The position numbers and the translations under genes were made by a program. A DNA stretch of 64,000 bases from Brevundimonas fluminis (GTDB taxonomy: Bacteria; Pseudomonadota; Alphaproteobacteria; Caulobacterales; Caulobacteraceae), in contig NZ_RQWJ01000003.1 in NCBI RefSeq assembly GCF_003934285.1, forward strand, positions 310,001-374,000. Reading direction: 5' to 3'. The notes beneath the pieces are model-generated. The model did not search any database. It had not been told where the DNA came from and saw only the letters and a program-made list of their open reading frames with translations. Below, in pieces: positions 1 through 7,804 of the stretch (position 1 is its first letter; each line of letters starts with the position of its first letter).

Positions 1-1
1 C

Positions 2-1762
2 TACCATCCGGAAGATCGGGCGCCGCTGATGGCGGCTATCGAGCGGGGACTGAGCCAGGGCGTCGGCTATCGCTTCACGATGCGGCTGATCCGCACCGAC
101 GGCGAGATGCGGCTCGTGGAGACGCACGCCGACTGCGAGCGGGCGCCGGACGGCCGCATCACGGGCATGTTCGGGGTGTTCCGCGACGTGACCGAGGAAG
201 AGGAACGCCGGCGCCGACTGCAGGAGAGCGAGGAGCGCCATCGCCTCCTGGCCGAGCGCAGCACCGACGTCATCATAACCTACGGCTTCGACGGGACCAC
301 GCGGTACTATTCGCCCGTGGTGGAGACGCTGACCGGGTATCGGCCCGACGAGCTGGTCGGCAAGCCCGTGACCGCGCTGATCCATCCGGACGACGTGGCC
401 GACATGATCGCCGGCTTCCGGGAGTTCGCGAAGGACCGGAGCGCCACCCACCACACCCGGCGCTACCGCGTATTGACCAAGACCGGCGAGATCCGCTGGT
501 TCGAGACCCGGGCCACGGCGACTCGGGACGCCGAGGGCCGCGCCATCGAGTTCCAGGACCTCGTCCGCGACGTGACGGCCACCAAGATGCTGGAAGACGA
601 GTTGGTCGAGGCCCGCGACCGGGCCGAAGCCGGCGCGCGGGCCAAGTCGGAGTTCCTGGCCAACATGAGCCACGAGCTGAGAACGCCGCTGACCAGCGTG
701 ATCGGGTTCGCCGGCTTGTTGAAGGACAGCCCCAACCTGCCGGACCAGGAACGCCGGCACGTCGAGCGGATCGCGGCGGCCAGCGACAGCCTGTTGGGCG
801 TGATCAACGACATTCTGGACTATTCCAAGCTGGAGGCCGGGCGGGTCGAGATGGAGCCGATGGCCTTCGACCTGCGCGCCATGATCGACGCCGCCGCGGC
901 GATGGTGGAGGGATCGGCGTCCGCGCGCGGCACGGCGCTGAGGCTGGAGTTGGCCGAGGATGCGCCGACCTGGTTGATGGGGGACGTCGGGCGATTGCGG
1001 CAGGTGACGTTGAACTTCCTGTCCAATGCGGCGAAATTCACCACGGACGGCGAGATCCGGCTGTGCGCCAGCTGGCGCGACGGGCGTCTGAGGGTCGAGG
1101 TCAAAGACACCGGCATCGGCATTCCCGAGGCCAAGATGGCGGCGCTGTTCCAGCGCTTCGCCCAGGCCGACGCGTCGACGACTCGCCTGTACGGCGGGAC
1201 GGGGCTTGGGCTGGCGATCAGCCGGCGGCTGGTCGAGATGATGGGCGGCCAGATCGGCGCCGAGAGCGCGCCGGGTCGGGGCTCGACGTTCTGGTTCGAG
1301 GCGCCCGCGCCGGCGGCGGAGGCGCCGGAGGCGGCGCCGGAGGCTCCGGAAGGCGCGGCGTTGGAGATGCGGGTGCTGGTCGCCGACGACGCGCCCGCGA
1401 ACCGCGAGCTGGTCAGCGCCATCCTGGGCGGGCTGGGCCTGACGGTCGACGTGGTGGAGGATGGGGCCCAGGCGGTCGAGGCGGCGCGGACGGGGGGCTA
1501 CGACGTCATCCTGATGGACGTGCACATGCCGGTCATGGACGGGCTGGACGCCACGCGGGCGATCCGCGCGGGCGGCGGCTCCACGGCGAGAACGCCGATC
1601 ATCGCGCTGACCGCGAACGTGCAGCCGGAACAGGCCGAGCGCTGCCGCGAGGCGGGCATGGACGCCCACGTCGGCAAGCCGATCCAGATCGCAGAACTGC
1701 TGCGGGCCATGGCCGCGGTGACGGTCGAACCCGGCGAGGACGGGCTGAGAAGCGCTGGCTGA
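2..1762 (+). CDS. Hybrid sensor histidine kinase, 5' end outside the window
   Basis: The frame is open from base 2, and the first residues (YHPEDRAPL) are the middle of a PAS domain, so the gene starts upstream of the window and the ATG at 29 is internal. In the visible 586 residues, a PAS/PAC remnant is followed by a complete PAS domain (about 75-195), a HisKA dimerisation helix with the phospho-accepting His near 224 (motif SHELRTP), a HATPase_c domain (N box NFLSNAAKF near 338, G boxes near 370 and 399) and a C-terminal receiver domain with phospho-acceptor Asp near 506 (ILMDVHMP) and conserved Lys (GKP). No transmembrane segment is visible, so what remains is probably cytoplasmic. The signal is unknown. 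Whether it bears on the GTA cluster that follows cannot be judged from the sequence. Confidence 0.9.
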   Translation, partial: YHPEDRAPLMAAIERGLSQGVGYRFTMRLIRTDGEMRLVETHADCERAPDGRITGMFGVFRDVTEEEERRRRLQESEERHRLLAERSTDVIITYGFDGTTRYYSPVVETLTGYRPDELVGKPVTALIHPDDVADMIAGFREFAKDRSATHHTRRYRVLTKTGEIRWFETRATATRDAEGRAIEFQDLVRDVTATKMLEDELVEARDRAEAGARAKSEFLANMSHELRTPLTSVIGFAGLLKDSPNLPDQERRHVERIAAASDSLLGVINDILDYSKLEAGRVEMEPMAFDLRAMIDAAAAMVEGSASARGTALRLELAEDAPTWLMGDVGRLRQVTLNFLSNAAKFTTDGEIRLCASWRDGRLRVEVKDTGIGIPEAKMAALFQRFAQADASTTRLYGGTGLGLAISRRLVEMMGGQIGAESAPGRGSTFWFEAPAPAAEAPEAAPEAPEGAALEMRVLVADDAPANRELVSAILGGLGLTVDVVEDGAQAVEAARTGGYDVILMDVHMPVMDGLDATRAIRAGGGSTARTPIIALTANVQPEQAERCREAGMDAHVGKPIQIAELLRAMAAVTVEPGEDGLRSAG

Positions 1763-1810
1763 GAGGCCCCGATTACGTCAGCCGGCGACGAAAACCTGAG
1801 TAATTGCAAG

Positions 1811-1831
1811 GCCTGATGGAATACTTCAGGC
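1811..1831. promoter_or_regulatory. Short inverted repeat ahead of the GTA cluster
   Basis: GCCTGA (1811-1816) and TCAGGC (1826-1831) are perfect arms around a 9-base spacer, between the kinase stop and the first GTA gene. This is where the promoter or activator site of the cluster should lie. In Caulobacter the GTA cluster is known to be activated by the GafYZ proteins; whether they would bind here is unknown. The arms are short and could be chance. Confidence 0.25.
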
Positions 1832-1872
1832 AATCGGCCGTCGTGGGTGCGGTCGGGCGCTATGGTTTCGAC

Positions 1873-2370
1873 ATGGCCGGAAAAGGAAACAGCGCGACGC
1901 GGGACTGGGCGGCAAGCCTGGTTCTGGCCCTGCGCGCCGACGTGGATCAGTGCGTGGCGGGGTTGCGGGCGACGCCCGTGCCCGTCGAGGACGTCGGCGA
2001 GATGAGCAAACGCGTGCGCTTCATCGCCGACATCGCGCGTGCGGCGAAGCTGATCGTCGCGCTGGCTCCGGACGACGAGGACGAGGCGGAGATGAGCGAC
2101 GACGACCGTGGAGCCGAACCCGACGACCCCGAAGAACTGGATCGGCTTCATCGCGAGCTGCAGTCCAGAGTCGCGGAAATACATTCCGTTCTGGAAGCCA
2201 AGCGGCGGGAGGGCTGGACCTTCAATCGCCGAGTCGAGGCGGATCCTGGCGGAGCTTCGGAAGCCGGCGAAGCATCAGGCGGAGCCGCTGGAGGACTGGT
2301 CCACCTGGCTGCTGATGGGCGGGCGGGGATCGGGCAAGACCTTCGCGGGCGCGCATTGGCTGGCGAATGA
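1873..2370 (+). CDS. Putative GTA gp1-like (small terminase) protein
   Basis: This is the first ORF of the GTA cluster, in the position occupied by g1 in the Rhodobacter GTA, whose product is the small terminase subunit. The first about 115 residues look like real protein: a helical stretch, an acidic linker (PDDEDEAEMSDDD) and a coiled-coil-like segment (ELDRLHRELQSRVAEIHSVLEAKRR). After about base 2230 the product becomes an out-of-frame reading of the terminase gene, and the stop at 2370 lies deep inside that gene. Either the C-terminal tail is non-native or there is a frameshift (see findings). The start is uncertain: ATG at 1873 or 1816 are both possible, and the frame extends to a TTG at 1804. 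The small-terminase role is inferred from position only. Confidence 0.45.
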   Translation: MAGKGNSATRDWAASLVLALRADVDQCVAGLRATPVPVEDVGEMSKRVRFIADIARAAKLIVALAPDDEDEAEMSDDDRGAEPDDPEELDRLHRELQSRVAEIHSVLEAKRREGWTFNRRVEADPGGASEAGEASGGAAGGLVHLAADGRAGIGQDLRGRALAGE

Positions 2371-3427
2371 GGCGAGGACGAACGACCTGACCCTGGCGCT
2401 GGTCGGGCCTACGTTGCACGACGTGCGTGAGGTGATGGTGGAGGGGCCGTCCGGCGTCAAAGCACTTTGGCGCGGCGAGGGACGCCCGCGCTGGGAGGCC
2501 GGGCGACGGCGGCTGGTGTTTCCGGGCGGGACCGTCGCCTATGCCTTCTCCGCCGAGGATCCGGACAGTCTGCGCGGGCCGCAGTTTCATGCGGCGTGGG
2601 CCGACGAACTCTGTGCGTGGCGAAAGCCGGACGAGGTGCTGGCCAATTTGAGGATGGGGTTGAGGCTGGGCGAGCGGCCGCGGCTGACGGTGACCACGAC
2701 CCCCCGGCCGATCGCGGCGTTGAGGCGGTTGTTGGCGGAGCCCGCGCTGGTCCGTGAAGTGGCGCCCACAGCGGCCAATTCGGCGAACCTGTCGCCCGGG
2801 TTCCTTGCGCATCTGAGGTCGCTGTACGGCGGGACGCGGCTGGAGGCGCAGGAGCTGGAAGGGGTCATCGTCGAGAGCGACGGCGCCCTGTTCCGCATCG
2901 AGGACCTGAGGCGGGCGCGAGGCGCCAGGCCGGCACGGATGGATCGGGTCGTGGTGGCGGTCGATCCGCCGGCCACGGCGCACGGCGACGCCTGCGGGAT
3001 CGTGGTGGTGGGGCGGAGGGACGAACAGGTCTTCGTGCTGGAGGACGCCACGGTGCGGGGGCGTTCGCCGGCGGGGTGGGCTGCGCACGTCGCCGCCACG
3101 GTGGTCAGGCATGACGCGCAGACGGTGGTGGCGGAGTCCAATCAGGGCGGCGAGATGGTGCGGACCCTGCTGGCGCAGGCGGGCTGCGCGGCGCCGATCC
3201 GGCTGGTCTGGGCCGGGCGGGCCAAGCGGGCGCGGGCCGAGCCGGTGGCGGCCCTCTATGAGCAGGGCCGGGTCGTGCACTGCGGCGAGTTCCCGGCCCT
3301 GGAAGAAGAGATGATGGCGCTGGGCGAGGGCGGGGCGAGCCCGGACAGAGCCGACGCCCTGGTGTGGGCGGTGACCCACCTGCTGGTCGAGGCGCGGCGG
3401 GCGGGACCGCGCGTGCGGACCTTCTGA
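2108..3427 (+). CDS. GTA/phage terminase large subunit
   Basis: DNA-packaging motor that pumps DNA into GTA capsids. The 439-residue frame has an ATPase domain with Walker A GGRGSGKT at residues 71-78 and a Walker B-like segment ending in Asp-Glu near 166-167 (AAWADEL). A C-terminal nuclease domain begins around residue 280 (VVVAVDPP) and continues through VVAESNQGGEMV. The family signature DWSTWLLMGGRGSGKTFAGAHW is clear. The first about 41 residues are an out-of-frame reading of the upstream ORF, and protein-like sequence starts only near residue 42 (ESRRILAEL). No other ATG, GTG or TTG exists in frame until the Met at residue 70, inside the Walker A region. The translation start is therefore abnormal even though the catalytic body is intact. 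Confidence 0.93.
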   Translation: MEPNPTTPKNWIGFIASCSPESRKYIPFWKPSGGRAGPSIAESRRILAELRKPAKHQAEPLEDWSTWLLMGGRGSGKTFAGAHWLANEARTNDLTLALVGPTLHDVREVMVEGPSGVKALWRGEGRPRWEAGRRRLVFPGGTVAYAFSAEDPDSLRGPQFHAAWADELCAWRKPDEVLANLRMGLRLGERPRLTVTTTPRPIAALRRLLAEPALVREVAPTAANSANLSPGFLAHLRSLYGGTRLEAQELEGVIVESDGALFRIEDLRRARGARPARMDRVVVAVDPPATAHGDACGIVVVGRRDEQVFVLEDATVRGRSPAGWAAHVAATVVRHDAQTVVAESNQGGEMVRTLLAQAGCAAPIRLVWAGRAKRARAEPVAALYEQGRVVHCGEFPALEEEMMALGEGGASPDRADALVWAVTHLLVEARRAGPRVRTF

Positions 3428-3441
3428 GAGAACGAGAGGAC

Positions 3442-4590
3442 ATGCGGATGTGGAACCCGTTGCGGCCGCGGCCGCCGGAGGCGAAGGCGAGCCGCACCGG
3501 CGCGATCATGGCGCTGACCGGGGCGGGGCGGCCGCGGTGGACGCCGCGCGACTATGCCCATCTGGCCAGCGAGGGGTTCGGCAAGAACGCCGTCGCCTAT
3601 CGCTGCGTGCGCATGGTGGCGGAGGCGGCGGCGTCGACGCCGCTGGTCGTTTTCCGCGACGGCGTGCGGGCGGAGACGGACGATCCGGTCGCGCGGCTGC
3701 TGGACCAGCCGAACGCGGAGCAGTCGGGCGTGGAGTTCCTTGAAGGGCTGCATGCCCAGCTGCAGACGGCGGGCAACGCTTATGTCGAGGCGGTGGGCGA
3801 CGCGGCGCCGGAGGAGCTGTGGGCGCTGCGGCCCGATCGGATGAAGGTCGTGCCCGGGCGGGGCGGCTGGGCCGACACCTGGGAATATTCCGTGGACGGA
3901 CGCTCGGTGCGGATCGCGCGGGCGGCCGACGGCTGGGCTCCGGTGATGCAGCTGAAGCTGTTTCACCCGACGGACGATCATTACGGGCTCTCGCCCTTGG
4001 AGGCGGCGGCCTTCGCCATCGACGTGCACAATGCGTCGGGCGCCTGGAACAAGGCGCTGCTGGACAATGCGGCGCGGCCCAGCGGCGCCTTGGTGTTCGG
4101 GGCCAAGGACGGGGAACGGCTGACGGCCGAGCAGTTCGACGCCCTGAAGGCGGAGATGGTCGAGGCGCACATGGGGGCGGCGAACGCCGGACGGCCTCTG
4201 CTGCTGGAAGGCGGGCTGGACTGGAAGCCCATGAGCTGGACGCCCGCCGACATGGACTTCATCGCCGGCAAGCACGCGGCGGCGCGCGAGATCGCGCTGG
4301 CGTTCGGCGTGCCCCCGCAGCTGTTGGGCATCCCCGGCGATGCGACCTACGCCAACTATCGCGAGGCCAACCAGGCCTTCTGGCGCGGGACGGTCGTTCC
4401 GCTGGTGCGGAAGACGGCGGCGGCCCTGACGGGGTGGCTGGGCGGCCGGTTCGCGGGGCTGCGGATCGCGCCGGATCTGGACCAGGTCCCTGCGCTGTCG
4501 GGTGAGCGCGACGCGCTTTGGGCCCGGCTGGAGGCGGCCAGCTTCCTGACGCCGGAGGAAAGGCGGGCGATGGCGGGGCTGGGGGCATGA
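3442..4590 (+). CDS. GTA/phage portal protein (HK97 family)
   Basis: Forms the dodecameric portal ring at the capsid vertex through which DNA enters and leaves, equivalent to GTA g3. The 382-residue product shows the usual portal features: an N-terminal segment with YAHLASEGFGKNAVAYRCVRM, the central NAYVEAVGDAAPEELWALRPD stretch, and the C-terminal EIALAFGVPPQLLGIPGDATYANYREANQAFWRGTVVP block. I placed the start at the ATG at 3442 because GAGAGGA lies immediately upstream and the frame farther upstream is the shadow of the terminase gene. The stop overlaps the next start as ATGA. Confidence 0.93.
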   Translation: MRMWNPLRPRPPEAKASRTGAIMALTGAGRPRWTPRDYAHLASEGFGKNAVAYRCVRMVAEAAASTPLVVFRDGVRAETDDPVARLLDQPNAEQSGVEFLEGLHAQLQTAGNAYVEAVGDAAPEELWALRPDRMKVVPGRGGWADTWEYSVDGRSVRIARAADGWAPVMQLKLFHPTDDHYGLSPLEAAAFAIDVHNASGAWNKALLDNAARPSGALVFGAKDGERLTAEQFDALKAEMVEAHMGAANAGRPLLLEGGLDWKPMSWTPADMDFIAGKHAAAREIALAFGVPPQLLGIPGDATYANYREANQAFWRGTVVPLVRKTAAALTGWLGGRFAGLRIAPDLDQVPALSGERDALWARLEAASFLTPEERRAMAGLGA

Positions 4591-4811
4591 GCGAAGGGCG
4601 CAGGTGGCCGGTGGCCCTGATCAGCGCGCTGGCGGTGCAGACGGTCGGCGGGCTGGTGTGGGCCGGAGGGGCGGCGGCCCGGATCGGGGCGCTGGAGCAG
4701 CGGGTCGACGAGCAGCGGCTGGTGGCCGAGCGGCTGGCGCGGTTGGAGGAGCAGGGAGTCGCGACGCGGCGGGCGCTGGAGCGGATCGAGCGGAGGCTGG
4801 AGGGCGGATGA
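4587..4811 (+). CDS. Small GTA protein in the g3.5 position
   Basis: A 74-residue protein between the portal and protease genes, coupled to both by ATGA overlaps. The N-terminal third is a single hydrophobic segment (VALISALAVQTVGGLVWAGGAAA). The rest is a charged heptad-like helix (IGALEQRVDEQRLVAERLARLEEQ...LERIERRLEGG), which suggests a membrane-anchored or self-associating coiled coil. Short ORFs occupy this slot (g3.5) in other GTA clusters, and their function is not established. The coupling on both sides supports a genuine gene. Confidence 0.75.
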   Translation: MSEGRRWPVALISALAVQTVGGLVWAGGAAARIGALEQRVDEQRLVAERLARLEEQGVATRRALERIERRLEGG

Positions 4812-5239
4812 CGAGCGCGGTCGTCGACGCAGGACTGCTGATCGAGGGTCATGCCTCGCTGTGGGGCATGGCCGATCTGAACGGGGACGTGGTGGCGCGC
4901 GGCGCCTTCGCGACCAGCCTGGCCAAGGGCGGCGTCGGCGCGGTGAAGATGCTGCACCAGCACGAGGGCCGGGCCCCCGTGGGGGTGTGGGACGAGGTGC
5001 GCGAGGACGAGGTCGGGCTGTTCGTGCGGGGACGGATCTTCGACTGGTCGCCCGAGGCGCGGTTCGCGCGGGCGTTGAGCCGGGCGGGGGCGATGGACGG
5101 GCTGTCGATCGGGTTCCGCAGCGTGCGGGCGCGGCGCGAGGGGCGGCTGCGCGTGCTGGTCGAGGTGGACCTGTGGGAGGTCTCGCTGGTGACCTTCCCG
5201 ATGCTGCCGGGGGCGAGGTTCAGGTGCGCCGCCGGCTAA
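4808..5239 (+). CDS. GTA/phage HK97-type prohead protease
   Basis: A serine protease of the U35/S78 family that matures the capsid by removing the N-terminal scaffold of the major capsid protein. The 143-residue product shows the family pattern: an N-terminal strand with GHASLWGMADLNGDVVARGAF, a His-containing block (MLHQHEGRAPVGVWDEV), and the Ser-containing MDGLSIGFRSV followed by the LWEVSLVTFPMLPGA segment. ATG at 4808 overlaps the previous stop. The 3' end overlaps the reverse-strand gene that follows by 20 bases. It is somewhat shorter than many stand-alone phage proteases but has all the core blocks. Confidence 0.9.
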   Translation: MTSAVVDAGLLIEGHASLWGMADLNGDVVARGAFATSLAKGGVGAVKMLHQHEGRAPVGVWDEVREDEVGLFVRGRIFDWSPEARFARALSRAGAMDGLSIGFRSVRARREGRLRVLVEVDLWEVSLVTFPMLPGARFRCAAG

Positions 5240-6050
5240 GACCCCGCGCGATCGACTCCACGGCGGTCTTCTGCAGCGCCATGCGGGCGGTCCAGAACAC
5301 GACGATCCCGGCGAAGATGAAGGGCAGGTCCGCCAGGAAGACGAGTATGCCGAACAGGACGCCGGCGAGGACGACGACGCCGACGCGGACGGTGGCGAGA
5401 TCGGCCTCCGTCGGCTCGCCGGGGTCAAGGGGTGGCGGGGCCTCGAGGCCGCGGCCGAAGACGGCCTGCGCGGCGAGCCCGGAATGAGCGCGCGCCTGCT
5501 TCGGCGCCGCGTCGGCCTTCTTGCCGAAGAGCACGTCCAAAGCGACGTTGGAAGGCGCCTCCGGCGCCGGGACGCGCGGCGCGTGATCGGAGGGATCCGG
5601 GTTTGCCTGGAGGCGACGCAGCGGGCTGGCCTCGCGGAGCGCGTCGGCGCGGTCGCGCAGGTCGTAGGGGACCGGATGGCCGTCGTCGCGGAGGCGGAAG
5701 ACCTGGTCGACGACGTCGCCCGTCAGGTCGACGCGGGTCAGGTCCTGGCCGTAGGCGTCGCCGTGCAGGGCGATCAGGCGGCCGTTCACGAGCTCGGCCT
5801 GGAAGGCGATCGGGTGCTCGAGGTGGTCGATCTGGACGTGGATCGTGCCGAGGCGGCCGTGGGTCACCTCGGGCGGGTTCGGGCGCTGGCGGTCGACGAT
5901 GGTCTCGGTGAGGAAGACCGGACCCTGGACGCGGCGCTGGCCGGGCAGGCTCTCGGCGATCTGGCCGGCGAGGTCGGGCGCGACGGCGGACAGCTCCCAC
6001 GCAAGGCCGTCAAGCGCGGCGCGTTCGAGAGGGGTGAAGGCGTCGCGCAT
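5220..6050 (-). CDS. Unrecognised protein with C-terminal membrane hairpin, antisense within the GTA cluster
   Basis: A 276-residue reverse-strand gene between the prohead protease and capsid genes. I do not recognise the family. An N-terminal domain (about 1-110) opens with MRDAFTPLERAALDGLAWELSAVAPDLAGQ and looks globular. A Pro/Ala-rich linker follows (about 135-215). The C-terminus holds two closely spaced hydrophobic segments (VRVGVVVLAGVLFGILVFLA and LPFIFAGIVVFWTARMAL, about 222-258) and a basic tail (RGLSRRR). It is probably an inner-membrane protein anchored by its C-terminus. Its 3' end overlaps the protease gene by 20 bases, so the two genes converge. Nothing links it to virion structure. 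Confidence 0.8.
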   Translation of the reverse strand: MRDAFTPLERAALDGLAWELSAVAPDLAGQIAESLPGQRRVQGPVFLTETIVDRQRPNPPEVTHGRLGTIHVQIDHLEHPIAFQAELVNGRLIALHGDAYGQDLTRVDLTGDVVDQVFRLRDDGHPVPYDLRDRADALREASPLRRLQANPDPSDHAPRVPAPEAPSNVALDVLFGKKADAAPKQARAHSGLAAQAVFGRGLEAPPPLDPGEPTEADLATVRVGVVVLAGVLFGILVFLADLPFIFAGIVVFWTARMALQKTAVESIARGLSRRRT

Positions 6051-6114
6051 CGGCGCACCCTAACCGGGAACGGCGGGGATTGAGAAGGTCGGCGCTCCGC
6101 ATCGCCGGGGCGCC

Positions 6115-6157
6115 CCCACCCGGTCGCTGCGCGACCACCCTCCCCTCAAGGGGAGGG
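6115..6157. repeat. Dispersed two-hairpin intergenic repeat, copy 1
   Basis: Contains hairpin 1, GGTCGC-TGC-GCGACC (6122-6136), and hairpin 2, an 8-bp stem CCCTCCCC-TCAA-GGGGAGGG (6138-6157). A second copy, with a conserved first hairpin and a compensated second stem, lies at 12233-12277. Here it sits between the antisense gene and the capsid gene, upstream of the capsid ribosome binding site. Confidence 0.8.
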
Positions 6158-6209
6158 AAACGACGGCGGGCCACAGATCGGGCCGCCCTTTTCTGAAGCT
6201 GGAGCACAG

Positions 6210-7421
6210 ATGAAAGAGACCAAGCAGGTCTCGGGTTCGCCCGAGGCGGGGAATGCGCTGCACGCGGTGATGGCGGCGTTCGAGGCGTTCAGGGACGCGA
6301 ACGACCAGCGGCTGGCGGAGATCGAGCGGAAGTCGGCGGCGGACGCGTTGCTGGAGGAGAAGGTGGCGCGCATCGACGCGGCGGTGGCCGGGGCGCAGGC
6401 GCGGCTGGATCGCGTGGTGTCGGAGGCGCGGCGGCCGGAGCTGGAGGTCAAGGGACCGGCGCCGCGCGGCGACGCCGGCGGCTTCGCCGACTACATGCGG
6501 TCGGGGTTCGGGCTGGAGGTGAAGGCGGGCCTTTCGACGGCGTCGAACTCGGCCGGGCACGTCGTGCCGGAGCAGACCGAGCGGGCGATCGAGCGGCGGC
6601 TGATGGCGGCCAGCCCGATGCGGGAGATCGCCACGGTGCGAACGGTGGCGTCGGGCGTGTTCAGAAAGCCGGTGTCGATCGCCGGGATCGAGGCGGGCTG
6701 GGTGGCCGAGACGGCGGCGCGGCCGGAGACCGATCCGGCGACGCTGGCCCTGCTGGAGTTCCCGTCGGCGGATCTCTACGCCTGCCCGGCGGCGACGCAG
6801 GCGCTGCTCGACGACGCGCTGGTGGACCTGGACGACTGGCTGGCGAGCGAGGTCGAGGACGCCTTCGCCGCGCAGGAGACGCAGGCGTTCGTGGCCGGCG
6901 ACGGGGTCAACAAGCCCAGGGGCTTCCTGGCCTATGACGCGGTGGCCGACGCCGACGCGGAGTGGGGCGAGATCGGCTACGTCGCCTCCGGGGCGGCCGG
7001 CGCCTTCGCGAGTGCCAGCCCGGTCGATCGGCTCATCGACCTGATCTACGCGCCCAAGGCCCAGTACCGGCCGAACGGGCGGTTCGTGATGAACCGCAAG
7101 ACGGTGTCGGCCGTGCGCAAGTTCAAGGACGCGGACGGGAACTACGTCTGGCAGCCGGCGGGACGACCGGGCGAGACGGCGTCGCTGCTGGGCTATCCGG
7201 TCACCGAGATCGAGACCATGCCGGACGTGGCGGCGAACAGTCTGTCGATCGCGTTCGGCGACTTCCAGAAGGGCTATCTGATCGTCGACCGGGCGGGCGT
7301 GCGGGTGCTGAGGGACCCGTACTCGGCCAAGCCGTACGTGCTGTTCTACACCACGAAGCGCGTGGGCGGCGGGGTGCAGAACTTCGACGCGATCAAGGTG
7401 ATGAAGTTCGCCGCGAGCTGA
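6210..7421 (+). CDS. GTA/phage major capsid protein (HK97 fold)
   Basis: Builds the GTA head, equivalent to g5. The 403-residue protein has an N-terminal helical scaffold (about 1-85, with a coiled-coil look: AFRDANDQRLAEIERKSAADALLEEKVARIDAAVAGAQARL). The mature shell domain follows, starting near the family motif SNSAGHVVPEQ (about 112). It contains the typical GDGVNKPRGFL loop and the C-terminal GDFQKGYLIVDRAGVRVLRDPYS and YTTKRVGGGVQNFDAIKVMKF blocks. A GGAGC ribosome binding site precedes the ATG. Cleavage of the scaffold by the protease encoded at 4808-5239 is expected from the family. Confidence 0.96.
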   Translation: MKETKQVSGSPEAGNALHAVMAAFEAFRDANDQRLAEIERKSAADALLEEKVARIDAAVAGAQARLDRVVSEARRPELEVKGPAPRGDAGGFADYMRSGFGLEVKAGLSTASNSAGHVVPEQTERAIERRLMAASPMREIATVRTVASGVFRKPVSIAGIEAGWVAETAARPETDPATLALLEFPSADLYACPAATQALLDDALVDLDDWLASEVEDAFAAQETQAFVAGDGVNKPRGFLAYDAVADADAEWGEIGYVASGAAGAFASASPVDRLIDLIYAPKAQYRPNGRFVMNRKTVSAVRKFKDADGNYVWQPAGRPGETASLLGYPVTEIETMPDVAANSLSIAFGDFQKGYLIVDRAGVRVLRDPYSAKPYVLFYTTKRVGGGVQNFDAIKVMKFAAS

Positions 7422-7442
7422 CGCTCGCGCGGGCTCAGGCAG

Positions 7443-7506
7443 CAGTCGGTAGTCGTCAGGGCGGCGGGCGGCAGGGGCGCCCTACCGACTGCCCCTGACG
7501 CCTACC
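7443..7506. repeat. Alternative inverted repeats between capsid and connector genes
   Basis: Two stem options share bases. CAGTCGGTAG (7443-7452) pairs perfectly with CTACCGACTG (7482-7491). CGTCAGG (7454-7460) pairs with CCTGACG (7494-7500), extended by GGTAG (7448-7452) pairing with CTACC (7502-7506). In RNA these are mutually exclusive or pseudoknotted. It could be an intergenic repeat or an RNA control element. Confidence 0.6.
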
Positions 7507-7537
7507 GCCTCGTTTTCCAGACAATCGAGGTGTCCAG

Positions 7538-7804
7538 ATGACCGCACCGGTGAGCCTCAACGAGGCGAAGACGTTCCTGCGCGTCGAGCATGAGGCGGAG
7601 GATGGGCTGATCCAGACCCTGGTCGACGCCGCGCGGGCGCGGGTGGAAGGGGAGGTGGGGTTGAGCCTGACCTCCACCTCACCTGCGCCGCTGCGGCTGG
7701 CGGTGCTGATGCTGGCGCTGCGGGCCTATGAGCGGGGCGAGAGGGAGATGCCGGTCGCCCCGGTCGAGGCGTGGATCGCGCCCTATCGCGTGGTGCGGCT
7801 GTGA
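7538..7804 (+). CDS. GTA head-tail connector (g6-like)
   Basis: An 88-residue protein matching the start of phage gp6-like connector proteins: SLNEAKTFLRVEHEAEDGLIQTLVDAARARVEGEVGLSL. A shorter helical tail (LRLAVLMLALRAYERGE) then ends in YRVVRL. It sits in the g6 adaptor slot between capsid and stopper. It is much shorter than the roughly 200 residues usual for GTA g6 and keeps only the core helices. The start is the ATG at 7538, and the stop overlaps the next gene as GTGA. Confidence 0.8.
   Translation: MTAPVSLNEAKTFLRVEHEAEDGLIQTLVDAARARVEGEVGLSLTSTSPAPLRLAVLMLALRAYERGEREMPVAPVEAWIAPYRVVRL

Noticed and set aside
1804..1872. TTG at 1804 as start of the first GTA gene
   Set aside because: It has no Shine-Dalgarno and would place the inverted repeat at 1811-1831 inside coding sequence. 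ATG at 1816 or 1873 is more plausible.
2222..3379. Long reverse-strand ORF opposite the terminase gene
   Set aside because: Arg/Pro/His-rich composition without domains; a shadow caused by high GC in the third codon position. The same holds for other long opposite-strand frames across the window.
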